Part shown: in pieces, positions 44,947-57,785 of the stretch
How the letters are laid out: each line of letters begins with the position of its first letter
How positions within the stretch are numbered: position 1 is the stretch's first letter
Origin: Anniella stebbinsi
Lineage: Eukaryota > Chordata > Lepidosauria > Squamata > Anniellidae
NCBI GenBank assembly: GCA_029215795.1
Contig: JARDYH010000007.1
Span: forward strand, 63,604,763-63,668,762
Length of the DNA: 64,000 nucleotides
Direction of reading: 5' to 3'
The notes under the pieces: model-generated
What the model was told of the DNA's origin: nothing
The model's input: only the letters and a program-made list of their open reading frames with translations
Database searches by the model: none
Made by a program: the position numbers and the translations under genes

Positions 44947-47900
44947 TCAGCTGGGGGAGCCCAGGCACTCCACGACCCCATTGCCCTTCATGCCATCAAA
45001 GAAGAAGAAATTGTTGAGGGGAGGGTCTCGCTGAGACAGGGCCTAGAAACGGGGGGCAGGGAGGAGGAGGACATGAGCAGGGATGCACATCTCTGGGAGG
45101 AAGCGAGGGAACTTCCCCCAATTGCAAGGTAGGCATATCCTGCTGCACTCAAGGCCGAGATGCCCCATGCCCTTCCCCAGGAATGCTCAGCTTGTTGGGG
45201 GGGGGGGGGGAGAGAGAGAAGGCGGAAGGAGACACAGGACACAGCTTACAGCTGTGCCGCCGCCACCGCCACTGCTGGGGGGTCCAGCAACTCACCGTCC
45301 ACAGAAAAGAGCTCCCCTCCCCCCCCCCCCAATGAAGGCCTTCACCCAGGGAGAGGCATGCTTAAGCCCAGGAGAACCCGCCTTACCTTGACAACCTCCT
45401 GGCTGAGCACGCCTCCAACCACAGCACAGACAGGAGCCATTTCTGAGAAGCAGCAGCTAAGTGACAGAAACAGGGACTGTCAGGAATTGAGCACAGGGTG
45501 GGGGGATGGACAGTTGTGGGAACTGCCCCTTTGTGGAGCTGGCAGAAACAGACAGCAAGGGCCGCATCCTGGGCCAAGAGCCCCCTTAGGGGTCCACTGT
45601 CGCCCAGGCAACACCAGCCTGCCTGGCGTTCACCGCGCCACCGGCGAGCGAGCAGGCATTCCACACAGTCCAGGGTGGCTTGGGCAGGGTGCCCCCCCCC
45701 CATGCTCCAGGCAGCTCTGCTAAACATAGCCCCCAGCCGCTCACCCCCTAGGGCAGCCCACATTCCTCTCCCCCCGTCCTGTCCAGGCCCCTGGTGAGTG
45801 GCGTGCATGCAGCAACAGGCCAATGGAAGAGGGGCCGCCAAGGCCAGCCAGCCGGCCCCCAGGTGGGCACAGGGCAGGGTCTTCTGCTGCTGCTGCTGTC
45901 CACCGACACCGCCCCCTCCTTCCCCTCCACGAAGGAAGCAGGAACAGCACCCTCTCCACCCCCACCCCAACGCGCAAGGTTTTCCAAGGGCAACAAGCTG
46001 CCGCTGCCATTCCCCCAGGAAGCTCTCGGCAACTCCTGGGTTATCCAGCAAGGGCTGCGCATGAAGTATTAATGCCTGAACTTGGGGTAGGGGGTGGGGG
46101 AAGGGTGCAGAGCTCTTGCTAGCAGACAAGCTGCCAGCCCCCCAGGCAGGACAAGCAGAACGATCACTGGCCATGCAGAAATCCCTGCTACTTCAGGGTC
46201 TCCAGTCCAGGCTACGTGAAGGGGATGCCGTCCTGCCAGGGCTCACTTGGATGGCTTCCGACCACAGCATCCTGAGCCAGCTTCCTTCCCCAACTACTGG
46301 CACCTCAAGCAGCCCCGGCTGGAAAAGGCACACTGCAGCCTGGACCCACAAGGCCTCCGCAACCCAGAGGGCCTCTTGGCAGACGGCTGACCAGAGGTAC
46401 CGTGGCACTATGGGCCAACCACGTATGCGCAGAAGCCAATGGAGCAACACCTAGCAGTGGCCTGGAATGTGGGCCCCAGCCCAAGCAGGCCCCCGGGCGG
46501 GCCCAGCCTGAGCCAGAACAGATACCTCTGGGGAGCAGAACCAAAGGAGGCCTGACCCACCTGACGAAGTCCTCAGGGAGCAGGTCACTGGCAACGTCCA
46601 GAGAGGCCAGCACATCGGTGCGTATCTGCAGGAGCAGCTTGGCGTCCTCTGCGTAGCTCTGCAGGGAAGGATCACGACCCTTTTCGGTCCGGAATTTCAG
46701 GAGCACTGGAAGAGGAGGGGGCAGTGACATCGTGAGCTTCCCAAGAGAGAGCAGACCTGCCACAACCCTGGACTGAAGGACCTCCAAGATGACCCACCCT
46801 CCAAACACCCTCCTCCTCCTCCTCCCTCTCCAGCAGTCTGCAGGTGCCTCCGGCTGTCCCGAGCATTGATGCTGTTGAAGGCTGTAGCAAGTGGGCGCCG
46901 GAGTTCTCACAGAGTGCCACTGGCTTCCACAGGCAATGGAAGCCTCTTTCACGGGTCTCGCAGGCGGTCCTCTCCACACGGTGTATCACACAGCCCAAGC
47001 TGTACAGTGCTCTCCACCACGCACACAAAGGAGCAATGGGGACAGCCGCTCACACAGGCTGGTGCACGCAAGCACACAAGTGGGCCAGCCCAGGTGCCTA
47101 CCAATGTTAATTCCATTCTTGCAAGTGGGCCATGCCTGCCTGAACCAACTCCTGCAGCAGGCAGCCGCCTCAGCAGGCCTGGCTTCCATAGGGCCCATTT
47201 CTAACACTCAAGAATCGATGTGGGTCACAGAGTCAGGGGAGAGAATGCAGCACCAGGCAGCAGCCGCTTCTCAAAAATGGGTTCCAACCTGCAGACAGTC
47301 TCCTACGTCCCATCAACCGGGGGGAGGGCAGATCCCAACGTCCTCCTCCAAGCAGTCCCCCTCAGCAAGTATTCCCTATCCCCTATGCCCTATGCCCTAA
47401 ACCCTAACCCTTTCCTAGCATGCACCAGACCAAAACAAACCAATAAACCTGCAGAATGAAATTTAATAGGGATCAATGCCAAATTCTACACCTAGGAAAA
47501 ATAAACCAAATGCACAGTTACAAGATGGGGGATGCTTGGCTAAGCGAGAAGGTTCTTGGAATTGTTGTAGATCACAAGCTGAATATGATCCAACAGTGTG
47601 ATGTGGCTGCAAAAAAAGCAAATGCTATTTTGGAATGCATTAATAAAAGTATAGCTTCCAAATCGTGCGAGGTATTGGTTCCCCTCTATTCGACACTGGT
47701 TAGGCCCCATCTTGAGTATTGCGTCCAGTTGGGCACCACACTTTAAGAAGGATGCAGACAAGCTGGAGTGTGTTCAGAGGAGGGCAACGAGGATGATCAG
47801 GGGTCTGGAAACAAAGCCCTATGAGGCGAGATTGAAAGAACTGGGCATGTTTAGCCTGGAGAAGAGAAGATTGAGAGGAGACATGATAGCGCTCTTCAAA

Positions 47901-50900
47901 TACTTGAAAGGTTGTCACATAGAGGAGGGCCAGGATCTATTCTCGATCAACCCAGAGTGCAGGACACGGAATAATAGGCTCCAGTGACAGGAAGCCAGAT
48001 TCCGGATGGACATCAGGAAAAACTTCCTGAAAGTTAGAGCAGTATGACAATGGAACCAATGACCTAGGGAGGTGGTGGGTTCTCCCACCCTAGAGGCCTT
48101 CAAGAGGCAGCTGAACAACCATCTGTCAGGGATGCTTTAAGGTAGATTCCTGCATTGAGCAGGGGGGTGGACTTGATGGCCTTAGAGGCCCCTTCCAGTT
48201 CAACTATTCTATGATTCCATGATTCAAATTAGGTTAATCGCTCATGGTAAAATTCTGTGGTCATAAAAGAGAAAGCTTTTTCTTGAAACAACAGGATTCT
48301 TTCATGCTGTGCTCCAGTCACTGCTTTGGGCCAAGAGTCTGGAAGCAGGACCAGCCACTCAAGGTGGACCTGCCTCACAGAAGACCTCGCCCCCTGGCCA
48401 TTCAGCCTCCTTGCCCTGCCCCACTTGCTTTCCCACTACTGGAAGCCCCCAGTACGGGCAAGGAAAGAGGCCGCATTATGGCACCAAGTGTCCCATCACA
48501 GGGAACGTCCCATCACAGGGAACACCCCACCCCCTCTGCATGGCACCCCAGCAAGAGAAGCCACATTCCAGGCATGCATAGCGCGGCATTTTTAGCCAGC
48601 TGCTCCTACCCTTAATTTTCAGCCCAAAAAAGAAGAAAACGTTGGGGCTGGCACCCACCCTAACCCATCACAGGAAGTGGCTGCCTGTCGACTCCCCCTC
48701 CCTCATGCACTGCCCATGCACACAACTGAGCAGGCGGCAGCATATCCCGGCCCAAAGGAGGCGGCAGCAACAGCCCATGGTCTGCTTCCTGGACCCAGCT
48801 TAGGCTAGTCTCTCAGCTTCCCTGTGGCCGGCGGAAATATCTCCTTGAGCCCTCATGGGGCTCCGTCCCTGTCACCAGACCCCACAGGGCAACTCACAGT
48901 TAAACAGTCCCACAAAGTTGTATGCCAGGCCGGGGTCAGAAACTGCCCTGCATTGAAGGCAGGCAGCAATAAACCAGATGAGAAGGAAGAGCCGGAGTGC
49001 AGCACGGGAGGCAGGCCCAGCACCCCCGCTAGCCAGGTCACCCCAGATGTGCCATCTCAGGAACCCTCCCCCTAGGGGGGAGCTTTCTCCCATGGTGGTA
49101 TTGATGGCAATGCTTTCCCTGGAAATGTCCACGTGGCTCGGGCGGATGGGAAAAGTTCTCCAAGGCGGATTCCTAACCCTCACCCTTAGGGAAACGGACA
49201 CAGATCAAGGGGCAGCTCCCCCTCCTCCTCATGCCAGGCACATGTGCATCCCCCCACCCCACCCCCAGGGAAGAGAACTGGCTGCTTGTGTCACCAAGCA
49301 GAGGCATCCGAGGGATGAATGCCTGGCCTGTTCCAGGGACAGCCCCACAGCCCCCTTTGCCTGCCTCGGCTGCACCCGTATAGAGCTCCCCTGCTGCTCC
49401 TTGGGACAGCAAGCAGCTCACGTGCCGGCCAGCTGGCTCCATTGTCTACAGCGGACAGGGGTCATATGATCCCAAGAGGCATGTCATGTGACATGATGCA
49501 GCACTGCCCTCTGCTCCCAGGGTCCTGCATACACTCACTCAGCCCCCCAGCGGCGCTTCACCTTGGAGCAGGAAGTAATCCGGCGTGGTGCGCTTCAGGA
49601 CCGCCTTCGCCTTCTCTGTGCTCCAGCTGACTGCCAGGGCCTCTTTCAGGAGACAGAAAGCTGCATGCTGGGGAAGGAGCAAAGGACAGAGAACCAATGA
49701 ATGGAAGTGCGCTGGCTCAGACTTTGGCCAACTGCCCTCTGCCTGAGCTGAAAACCACCATCTCACTCCAAGCAAGATACGATGGCACAAAAGCTCACGA
49801 GCAGCCATCTTTCCAGGAAAACACTGCAAGGCAGAACTATAGGCCCGGTTAAAGCATGGACCCACCCGCGGGATTTTGGTCAACTTTACTTGCTATCTTT
49901 CTGAACCATTCCTTCCTCCAAGGAAGCTTACAACATGGTTGACCTGACAGCAGGGGAAGGATTTTGAAGGTCAGGTGGGGCTAAGCTCGCTACAGTTTGG
50001 GAACATTATCACCCCATCTACCCTGCCCCAGCGCAGCCCATGCAAGACCAGATGTCTCAGCCAAGGAATCCAGGGCTGCAAACAAAGCAAGCAGCGCCCT
50101 CATCCACGTGAAAACATCCTCTCCAAGGTAGGACATAAATGTGAATCGGGACAATGACTACCCAGTGAAAGCTAATTAGATGCCCCGAATGGGCCCTGCC
50201 TCCTATTCTTCATCCCAGTAATAAACAGGGACAATTTTTCTAAAACTTCATCAGAGGCTCACCCGTTCTTTAAAAAGCAAATCAAAAACATTTAGCCACT
50301 GATGGATGCCCAGTGCCAGTCATCCAGCGCAGGCATATCCCCCACCCCCCAGCCTAATTACACGTCTCCATTATTGTTCAGTGCTGCTAAGAGAGCAGAG
50401 ATTAAGTTCCTGATCTCAATTTTCAGACCATCCTTTTGACTTGCGCTGCTGCCGCTGCTGCTGCCGCTGCTCTCCTCAGTTCCTCCTAGAGAGGCTGCAG
50501 GGGCGTCAGGAAGAGCATTTCAGCATTGAAGTCTCCTTGCCATTTCAAAACCAGGAAGCCCCACAACATCACTTAATGTCTGGGAAAGGGGAGCAGTGAC
50601 CAGACCCATCAGCCAGAGCTGATTTTGTTTTACTAACAGGAAACTAGAAACCAAACAAATAAATGCCCCCCCCACACTAATTCTTGAGATGCCAACCAGA
50701 GTTCTGCCCTCTCATGCAAGCACCATCCTCTGCTGCCACATCCTATCCTCAACCCAGTACGGAAGTCCGTTTCCATGCCTGCCCTCCCTCTGTCCCCACA
50801 ATCCCGTGAGAAGGAATCCCAAAGGTCTTTGCAGACCCTGGAAGCAGACCCACGTGGGACAGACGGGTTCCCTCGGCCTACGTCCCGTGTCCCGCCTGGC

Positions 50901-53900
50901 GATGCTTGGCACACGATCGGCACAGCCCTAACAGGAGTGCAGTTCCCCCCAGCAACTAGTCCTTAAACGACCCATGAATGTTCAGAAGAGCCTGGCTCTT
51001 TCCCACCTAAAGAATAAACCTACAAACCTACACCTTGGGCTAGGCGGACTTTTTGGCGGAAGCCGGCTGACCGCTCTGCACATGCGGGACTGCTCCTTCT
51101 CATCTCTGCCTCATGTAGCCTACTGAGGGTTGCCGCAGAAGGCCCCTCAGCCAACGCCCAACGCTTATATGGAAAGGAAGGGGCAGGGCTGCAGGTGGGT
51201 CTGGAGGCTAAGCAAACACAGAGAGGCTGCGCTGGGCTGGAGGACAGGAGGACAAGGGCAGGCTTGCCTGAAGGCAGGAGGAGGGCGCAGCTCAGGAGCA
51301 TGCTTGGGAGGAAGCCCAGGAAACTACACACAGCTGCATGCAGCTCACATCGAGCAGAGGGAAGAGGGGAAGCTGCCCCCAGCAGAAGTAGCCTGGAGAC
51401 TGCCTTCTTCCTGAAAAAGCAACGCCTTTGCTAGGTGTAGGCAGGGGCCCTCATGCCTCTGTCCCAAGGGGCCCCTGCGCTCCTCAGATGCGGCTCTCAC
51501 ACACACCTTCTTCACCAGCGTGGTCTCCGAGAGATCCAGCTTGGCCTTCTTTGCATCAGGTCCATCCTCCACTCCCTGGCTGGCTTTGGCAAGCTTCACC
51601 TTCTCTCTGCAAGGCACAGGGAGAGGTTAACACCATCAGAGCTCTCTCTCTCTCTCTCCCTCCCTCCCTGCCGCCCTTCAGCCCATGGCAGGCTCCTTCA
51701 CCACATCTGCCTGATGTTCATCAGGGCAAGAGCAGGCAGGAGGAGCGACACAGAGCAACTCAGGTGGCCAGGATGGCTCTCTGGCTCCCTCCAGTGGCCA
51801 CGCTCCAGAGGGAGGCGATCTGGTGAGTTCTCTCTCCAAGCACCTGCTCTCAGACCTAGAGGCCCCACGTGTGGAACCCCCAGAGCCCGTTCAGGGGTGC
51901 TTTCCAGCACGCTCCCAGCTGCAGCCTCACTTCCCAGCCTCAGACAGACTCACTCCACGAATTCATGCTCGCCCAGGTTGGCAAACATGAAGCCATGGTA
52001 ACCGAAGACATCGCCCATGAAGAACTTGATGTGGTTCTTGTGGCAAATCTGGTCAACCTTCACCAGGATCTCCCGAGAGCAGCATGTCAGGCACACCTGC
52101 AAGGCAAAAGCCAAGGGGTGGGGGTGGGCACAGGCCTGCTATTAAAGAAGGCATCTCTTTGCCCCTTGCCTCAGAAGCAGCTCTCAGGCAACGGATAGAG
52201 CCCCATGGAGTCAAAGGCTCTGTGGGAGTGTTGGGCTCTTTTCCCTCCTGCAGCTCTTGGCAAGGTTTATGGGAGCTGGCAGGCAAACCAAAGCCCCCCC
52301 CCCCCTCAACCGGGAACTCACCACATCGAAACACGTGAAGAACTCGTCCGTCTTCTGCGCTACATCCTCAGGGTCTGCTTTCACGTCAACCATGGGATTG
52401 AGGTCCTGAGCACGCTCCAGCGAGGCTTCTGCCCTGTTCTTGCCCAACGAACCCACAGGGATCAGGAACTGCGCTTGCGTATCTTCTGGCGATACCTGGG
52501 TAGCAGAGAAGAAGGAGCCCTCAGAATGGACTTGCATTTGGTGACGGGTATGAACTCAGAGCTGGGAAAAATCAGGATGGCTGTAGCTCTGGCATTTTGT
52601 TCCTGTTAAATAGAAGCACTCAAGAGAAGAGGGAGGAAGGGGGGCAATGAGGAACCTTTGTCCCACCCCCACAACACTGTGCCTAACACACCTTGCTGCA
52701 AACACAAAGGGATGATGTCTTTCCAAAGGGAACTGTTGCTCCATTTGGTCCCTCACGTCGGCTACAAAACGTTGCTCTCAGTTTATAATGTAAGGCATGT
52801 TTCTCCCACCCATCCTTCAAGGAACTCATGCTGGCATACAAGGTTCCCATCTCCATGTTATCTTCAGGACAATCCTCTAAGGTAGATTAAGCGGAGAGGC
52901 TGTAATTGGCCCAAGGTCACCCAGTAAACCTCATGGATTTGGACCCAGGTCTCCCTGGTTGTAATCCAGCATTATAGCCATCAACCACATTTACTTGTCT
53001 GCATGCTGCTTTTATGTCAAAACGCTGTGTGGTAGTTTATATTTTCTAATAACGTTTTACAATCTAAGAGACACATGATACAAAAGCACAAAGGAATGGA
53101 GAAGGAAGTTTAGTTTAGTTCAGCTCCACTAGGCCCAGACGAAACAGAATCCAATTAAAATACCACCAAATACCACTGGGTATGGGCCTGCCTGGAATCC
53201 CTGTAGTACCACTGAAATTATTCTAAATTACAGTAGTTTAGGAACATTGGAAGCTGCTTTAGACTGAGCCAGACTATTTGGTCCATCTAGCCCAGTATTG
53301 TTGACACTGACCAGCAGCCATGGCTCTCCAGGGTTTCAGGCAGGAGGTTTTCCAGCCCTGCCTGGATGTGCCGGAGATTGAACCTGAGACCTTCTGTACG
53401 CAAAGCACATGCTCTAGCCACTGAACCACAGCCCCGAGTTTAAGAGCAGGAGAATGTTAACCAGTGAAAGTCACGATAAACTTGAGGCTTTTTTCCCTGG
53501 AATAGCTCTTCTGTTGTGCCAGCCTGTAACAGTTGGCATGACATGCAGAAAGGCAAAAAAATTAACTTTCGTGCAGAAATGTGATGGGGAAACATCAGGT
53601 AGTCGAGAGTTCTATCGTGCAGCTGTCAAAAACACAGGAGGCAACCCTAAGAAAAAGACGGCAATGTTGCACAGGTGTGAGCTCACTAAAGAGCTAGAAG
53701 AAATGCATCACTGCTTAAGCAACGGAAGAGTAGGCACTGTTTTTGTGTCTTGCCCTGAGGAAGCACAAGAAAGGCTGTGCTCCATCTGTGCTCTCCCAAC
53801 AAGATCCACTTGGAATCCCTTTCTTGCAAACTCTTGCTCATCTCCTGACAATAGCACCTCTGCTATAAGCACAAGAAAAGAAAAAGATCCACCTTGTGGC

Positions 53901-56900
53901 CAAAAACCCACATGCTGCATTGCAATCCAAAACTTAAACCTTCTCTCCTCTTTTCACATCCAACAGTTGTCTACATAAAATATAATAATAATTCCGGCCT
54001 CACTCCGCTCCGAACCACTTCCGTCAGAGCACGAACACCTGCGAGGGAGGATCTGCCTCAACGGGGCACACACGCCTGTTTACAATGTGCCACATTCTCA
54101 AACTGATCTCCCTCCTCTACCCCCTTTCTCTTGTGTTCCTTGCATTAAGCCTGACACCAGCACCATGCTGAATTCTTGACAAAAGCAAGGCAACTTTGCC
54201 TGAAAAACAGGATAAAATAAATAAAGGTCTGTCTGGGCCAGTAGGCAGATGACGCTCACACAATGGCTTATTGTTGCCCTCGTGCGACCAAGTCCCCCAT
54301 TCCAGGGTTAGGGGATGCTCAGGTACGCCATGGGACAAGGGACACAGGGAAGGATTCCTGTTCCTGCAGGAAGCCCACTAGGGCTTGTGACAGAAGAACA
54401 CCCACCTGCTGATGGTCCAGCATGGTCAGAGCTTTGACTCCTGCCAGGACGAGGTTCTTGGCCACTTCCGCTCCCAGGCCTTTCATGCCCACCAGCAGCA
54501 CCCGAGACGCCCGGAGGCTGAGGAGCAGAAGAGGCAGACATTGATTCCCTGATGTCAGTACCTGAGCCTCTGGCAGGTGGCATCTGTGCAAGTCAGTCTA
54601 GAAAGGGGGGAAACTGCCAACAAAAGACAAGCAGTCAAAAATGCGAGCGCCAGGATTTTATCTGCCAGGGGGTGGGGTGGAGAGGTTAGCTGATCCGATC
54701 AGGTTAGACCAACCAATTCCTCGCCAGTGAAGCTAGTAACCTCTTTGCCGACTATGGTGGCTGGAGTGCTGGGAGGCAAGGAGGGCTGTTTGAGAAGGCA
54801 GGTGTTTTCTGGACAAACTCCCGCCCTGCTGAGGGCTCACGGACCTCCCAGAGCCATCACTCGTCAGTCAGTCGGGGGTGGGGGGTCTGCCCTCCAACAC
54901 CAGCCATCCTTAGCTGGGAAGAGGGAGCAGCATGGGTGCGGTAGGGGAGGAGGGAGACACATGCGGAACATCTGGGCATATGGGAACCAAAAGCTTTGGG
55001 GGAAGGAGGGGGGAAGAGAGGCAGTCTGGATGGGCACATCTGGATGGAGTAAAAGAGTGGCATTTTCCACCCTTTCAATGCTTACTTGAGACTGAAATGT
55101 GGATTCTAATCCAAATTAATCGTTTTCTGTGTGAAAGCTAGGAATACGTGTCACTATACACTTATATACCACTTCTCATTCGAAACAAATCCTGGAGCAA
55201 TGGTCAAAAGAATGTAACAGACAAAAATGACACCTGCACGTGCACACACAAAATAATATCATGACGCCGGCACAAAGGTAACTCATGGCTGGGGCAGAAG
55301 GCCAACGCAAGCCGGTGCCTTCTCAATAAATGGCCAAAGGGCGCCAGCCTTGAGGCCGGATGCACCTCCGAGGGGAGACCGTTCCCCAGGGCAGGCGCCA
55401 TGGCATCGCCAAAGGGAAGCCTGCAGGCCACAGCGTGGACAAGAGGGCCTCCCCTGAGGAGACTGGCATTGCGGGAGACGTCCCTCGAAGCGCCCTGGCC
55501 CTGAACTGCACAGGCAGCGTTCAGCGCTCACTCTCTGGGCAAAGGCAGAATCAATCTTGCTCATTGTGGCTCTGGAGGGACAGCCGCCCTCTCCTCTCCC
55601 CACATCTCCTCTCGTCTCCCTCAGCCTTGAAATGCTGTGGGGCAGAACTGCCCCCCCCCCAAAGTCAGCCAGAAGCTCTTAGGGAGCAACTGTGAGTGGG
55701 GAGAGACTGCCTGACGTATAGGGAGAAAAGAAGGGCAGCGATGACGGTGGGGTCTTTCTCTGTGGGGCAGCCGTGACAAGGTGAGGCAGCTCCATACTGG
55801 GCCCCCTGTAAGGCAACTGGGGGCTGGAATGGGGAGAAGCAGCTGGCTGAGGCCAGAACAGAAGGGGATGAAGGGGGACAGCGCCTCAGGCCCCTCCGGA
55901 GGCAGTGGGTCGGCTTCGGTGTCCCTTGCTGGGGAGACGGCATGTTGGGCCCAGAAGTTGGAGGAGAAGAGAAGCCGGGAGAGGCTGGGGCAGATGGGAG
56001 ATGGGGTACTAGAAGTCAAAGAGGGCTGTTTGCAAGGGCAGGGGGTTTCCAGCCACGGCCGGCACATCTGCGGGGGGGGGGGGGGGGAGACCATGACACA
56101 ACAACCGGCAGCCAGGGAGGGGCACGGCTGCTGTGAGGCCCCCACCTGCCAAGAGCCTTCCAGGGCCATGATCCGACCGTGGTGGTGGTGGTGGTGGAGG
56201 AGGACATTGCCCCGATGGGGGAGGGCTGCCCACCAACACCACCAGCCAGATGGCAAGAGGGAGGGAGCAGCACAGGTGCGGGCTGGGTGGGAGCAGACAC
56301 GAAATATCTGGGAAGATGGGGGGATGGGGGGTGGGAGAGGGCGGAAAGGGGGCGCTCCGAAGGGAGCATCTGCACTCAGAACCATCCCAGGATGGCCCCG
56401 GGGGGTGGGGGGGTGGGGGGGGTGCGGCGGGCGGGCGGCAGAGTCAAGCGGCCATTACGTGCCTGCGCCAGGGCGGGCGGGCCGTCTGCACATGCACAGG
56501 GGAAGGCAGGCTGGGCTGGGCGGCGGGGCTCGCAGCCAGGGACGCTACCCCGGAGCTCCGGGCGCCACCGGCGGCACCACCGCTCAGCCCCCAGCCCGCG
56601 CCGTCCTCCCGGGCCCTTTCCTCCCCCCCCCGCCGGCCTTCCGGCTGCCCCCGCGGGGTCCTCTGCGCCCCAGCAGGCCGGCGCCCGAAGAGCCCCGGAG
56701 CGGCCGCTCGCTCGCTCGGCTGCTTTAGGCCCTGCAGCGGCAGCCTCGGCCTCCCTGCAGCGGCCCCGGGGAAGGGGGGGGGCAGGGGCTCACAACAGCC
56801 CCGCTAGGGAGGCCTGGCCGGGCGAGCACGGCCTTGAACGGGGCGGCGGGGGGGGGGGGATCCGCAAGGCGGGCGCTGCCGTTACCGCTTCTGCGCTTCC

Positions 56901-56998
56901 AGCCCCCAGAGCCGGATCTGGCGGTCATATTGCGCCGCCTCCTCCTCGCTGATCACGCCGCCGCCGCCGCCGGGCTCAGCCTCGTCCTTCTCCACCAT
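44947..56998 (-). CDS. SAE1: SAE1, SUMO-activating enzyme subunit 1 (nine exons, 352 codons)
   Basis: Regulatory half of the nuclear SUMO E1 (SAE1/UBA2), which adenylates SUMO with ATP; the catalytic cysteine is in UBA2. Coding exons: 56998-56886, 54517-54406, 52495-52322, 52096-51954, 51606-51507, 49667-49562, 46705-46561, 45456-45387, 45042-44947 (stop TGA). All have GT/AG ends and agreeing phases. The N-terminus has [21 protein letters not shown], then the ThiF-type Gly-rich nucleotide loop [16 protein letters not shown] (about 45-60). Further along are [41 protein letters not shown], the [11 protein letters not shown] block, LLPEDFV and the C-terminal [13 protein letters not shown]. Length is close to human (346). 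It diverges from ZC3H4 and converges on BBC3. Confidence 0.96.
47375..47412. repeat. Telomere-like CCCTA(T/A) run in a SAE1 intron
   Basis: CCCTATCCCCTATGCCCTAT GCCCTAAACCCTAACCC: degenerate 6-7-bp units related to CCCTAA. Too short to be a telomere relic with confidence. Confidence 0.4.
47455..48225 (+). mobile_element. CR1 LINE 3' end in a SAE1 intron
   Basis: Broken coding remnant ([14 protein letters not shown], then [14 protein letters not shown], and in another frame [17 protein letters not shown] and [16 protein letters not shown]) is the CR1 polyprotein C-terminus. The 3' UTR ends with TTCTATGATTCCATGATTC, the CR1 terminal repeat. One frame change lies near 47744. Confidence 0.9.
52800..53010 (-). 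mobile_element. MIR/CORE-SINE copy in a SAE1 intron
   Basis: Inverted MIR order: ACAATCCTCTAAGGTAGATT, TGGCCCAAGGTCACCCAGTA, TTTGGACCCAGGTCTCCCTG. Confidence 0.7.
53228..53445 (-). mobile_element. tRNA-derived SINE in a SAE1 intron
   Basis: On the minus strand it starts GGGGCTGTGGTTCAGTGGCT with A-box-like TGGTTCAGTGG and B-box GGTTCAATCTC about 40 bases later. The body ends ATACTGGGCTAGATGGACCA ... AGCAGCTTCCAATGTTCCT. Internal promoter boxes give the orientation. Confidence 0.8.
54760..55030 (+). repeat. Diverged repeat, copy A (SAE1 intron 1)
   Basis: Contains AGGAGGGCTGTTTGAGAAGG, CCTCCAACACCAGCCA, GAGGGAGCAGCATGGGTGCG and ACATCTGGGCATATGG. Each block recurs in the same order at 56.0-56.35 kb. 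Family unknown. Confidence 0.45.
55150..55560 (-). mobile_element. LINE-derived non-coding fragment (low certainty)
   Basis: CTTATATACCACTTCTCATT and the block CCGAGGGGAGACCGTTCCCC resemble non-coding LINE sequence of the type at 29.3 and 32.4 kb. No coding domain. Confidence 0.35.
56000..56350 (+). repeat. Diverged repeat, copy B (SAE1 intron 1)
   Basis: Contains AGAGGGCTGTTTGCAAGGGC, CACCAACACCACCAGCCAG, GAGGGAGCAGCACAGGTGCG and AATATCTGGGAAGATGG, matching copy A. Includes a G run near 56071 and (GTG)n near 56178. Confidence 0.45.
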
Positions 56999-57532
56999 GC
57001 CGCCGCCGCCGCCGCCTGCTCCCTCCCCCTCCCCCTCCCCCTCCTGCCCGTGACGCACAGACGCCCGGACGCCGCGTCGCGCGCTGACGTCGCGGCCGCC
57101 CCGCCCCCGCTGGGCTCGGCCTTTTCCGTCGGCGCTCGGGCGCTTCCGCCGCCGCCGCCGCCGCGGCCGGCCCTCCTCTCGCTGCTCGCTGCGCTCGGGT
57201 GTGGCCGCGTGCGCCGCGCTCTGGCTGGCTGGCTGGCTGGAGGAGCGCGCGGGCCGAGTGTCGCTATCAGGCGGGCGGGCGGCAGGCGGGCGCCATTTTG
57301 TGTGGTGCAGCCTCGGAGCCAGCCAGCCAGCCTGCGAGCGGAGCGCGGCGCCTCAGGCCCGCCCTGTACTACAGTGACTGTGCCCCGTCCCGTCCGCCTC
57401 CCCGCCGCCGCCGCCACCACCGCCACCGCCTGGTCCTCCTCCTCCTCCGCTCGCTCTTGCCCGCCCCGGCCCTCGAGAGCCCGCTCCCGCCTCCTCGCCC
57501 TCGGCCGCTCGGCCGGCCGCCCCTCGCCCCCC

Positions 57533-57735
57533 ATGGCCGTGGAGAGCCCGAGCGTGCCCCCGCCCAGCAGCCCGCACTCGAGCCCCCCGTCCCCTTCTCC
57601 GGCCGCCGCCGCCACCCTCGCCCTCCACGGCCACAGCCACCACCACCACAGCCACCACCAAGGCAGCCTGGGCCTCGGCGGCGCCAGCGCCCGGCCGCTC
57701 CAACAACACCACCACGGGCCCGGCCCGGACGAAAG
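57533..57735 (+). CDS. ZC3H4: ZC3H4 first coding exon (partial gene)
   Basis: 67 codons plus 2 bases, then donor AAAG|GTCCAG. ZC3H4 is a nuclear CCCH zinc-finger protein that restricts non-coding transcription. The exon encodes only the low-complexity N-terminus: Pro/Ser-rich (PPPSSPHSSPPSPSP), then a His-rich stretch and HHHGPGPDE before the splice. Human ZC3H4 exon 1 is likewise Pro/Ser-rich with a His/Leu patch and ends near PDD. The zinc fingers would be encoded beyond the right edge. Identity rests mainly on synteny (next to SAE1, divergent) and composition; CC(C)ATGG is a good start context. Confidence 0.72.
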
Positions 57736-57748
57736 GTCCAGTACCCGC

Positions 57749-57774
57749 CTCTCTCTCTCTCTCTCTCTCTCTCT
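57749..57774. repeat. (CT)n microsatellite
   Basis: About 13 CT units just inside ZC3H4 intron 1. Confidence 0.95.
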
Positions 57775-57785
57775 TTTCCTCTGAG

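Larger units (their letters stand above)
56400..57780. promoter_or_regulatory. Bidirectional CpG island promoter of SAE1 and ZC3H4
   Basis: The two start codons (56998 minus, 57533 plus) are 534 bp apart within continuous CpG-dense DNA. It holds CRE-like GTGACGCA (57050) and CTGACGTCG (57083), GC boxes, and CGCCATTTTG (57291-57300), the YY1 core in the orientation usual just downstream of a plus-strand start. No TATA box. Confidence 0.8.

Noticed and set aside
57000..57530. Long open frame upstream of the ZC3H4 ATG (from 56834)
   Set aside because: It runs antisense through SAE1 exon 1 and the shared promoter; it is open only because of GC richness. The start at 57533 has a good context and is followed by a proper splice donor.
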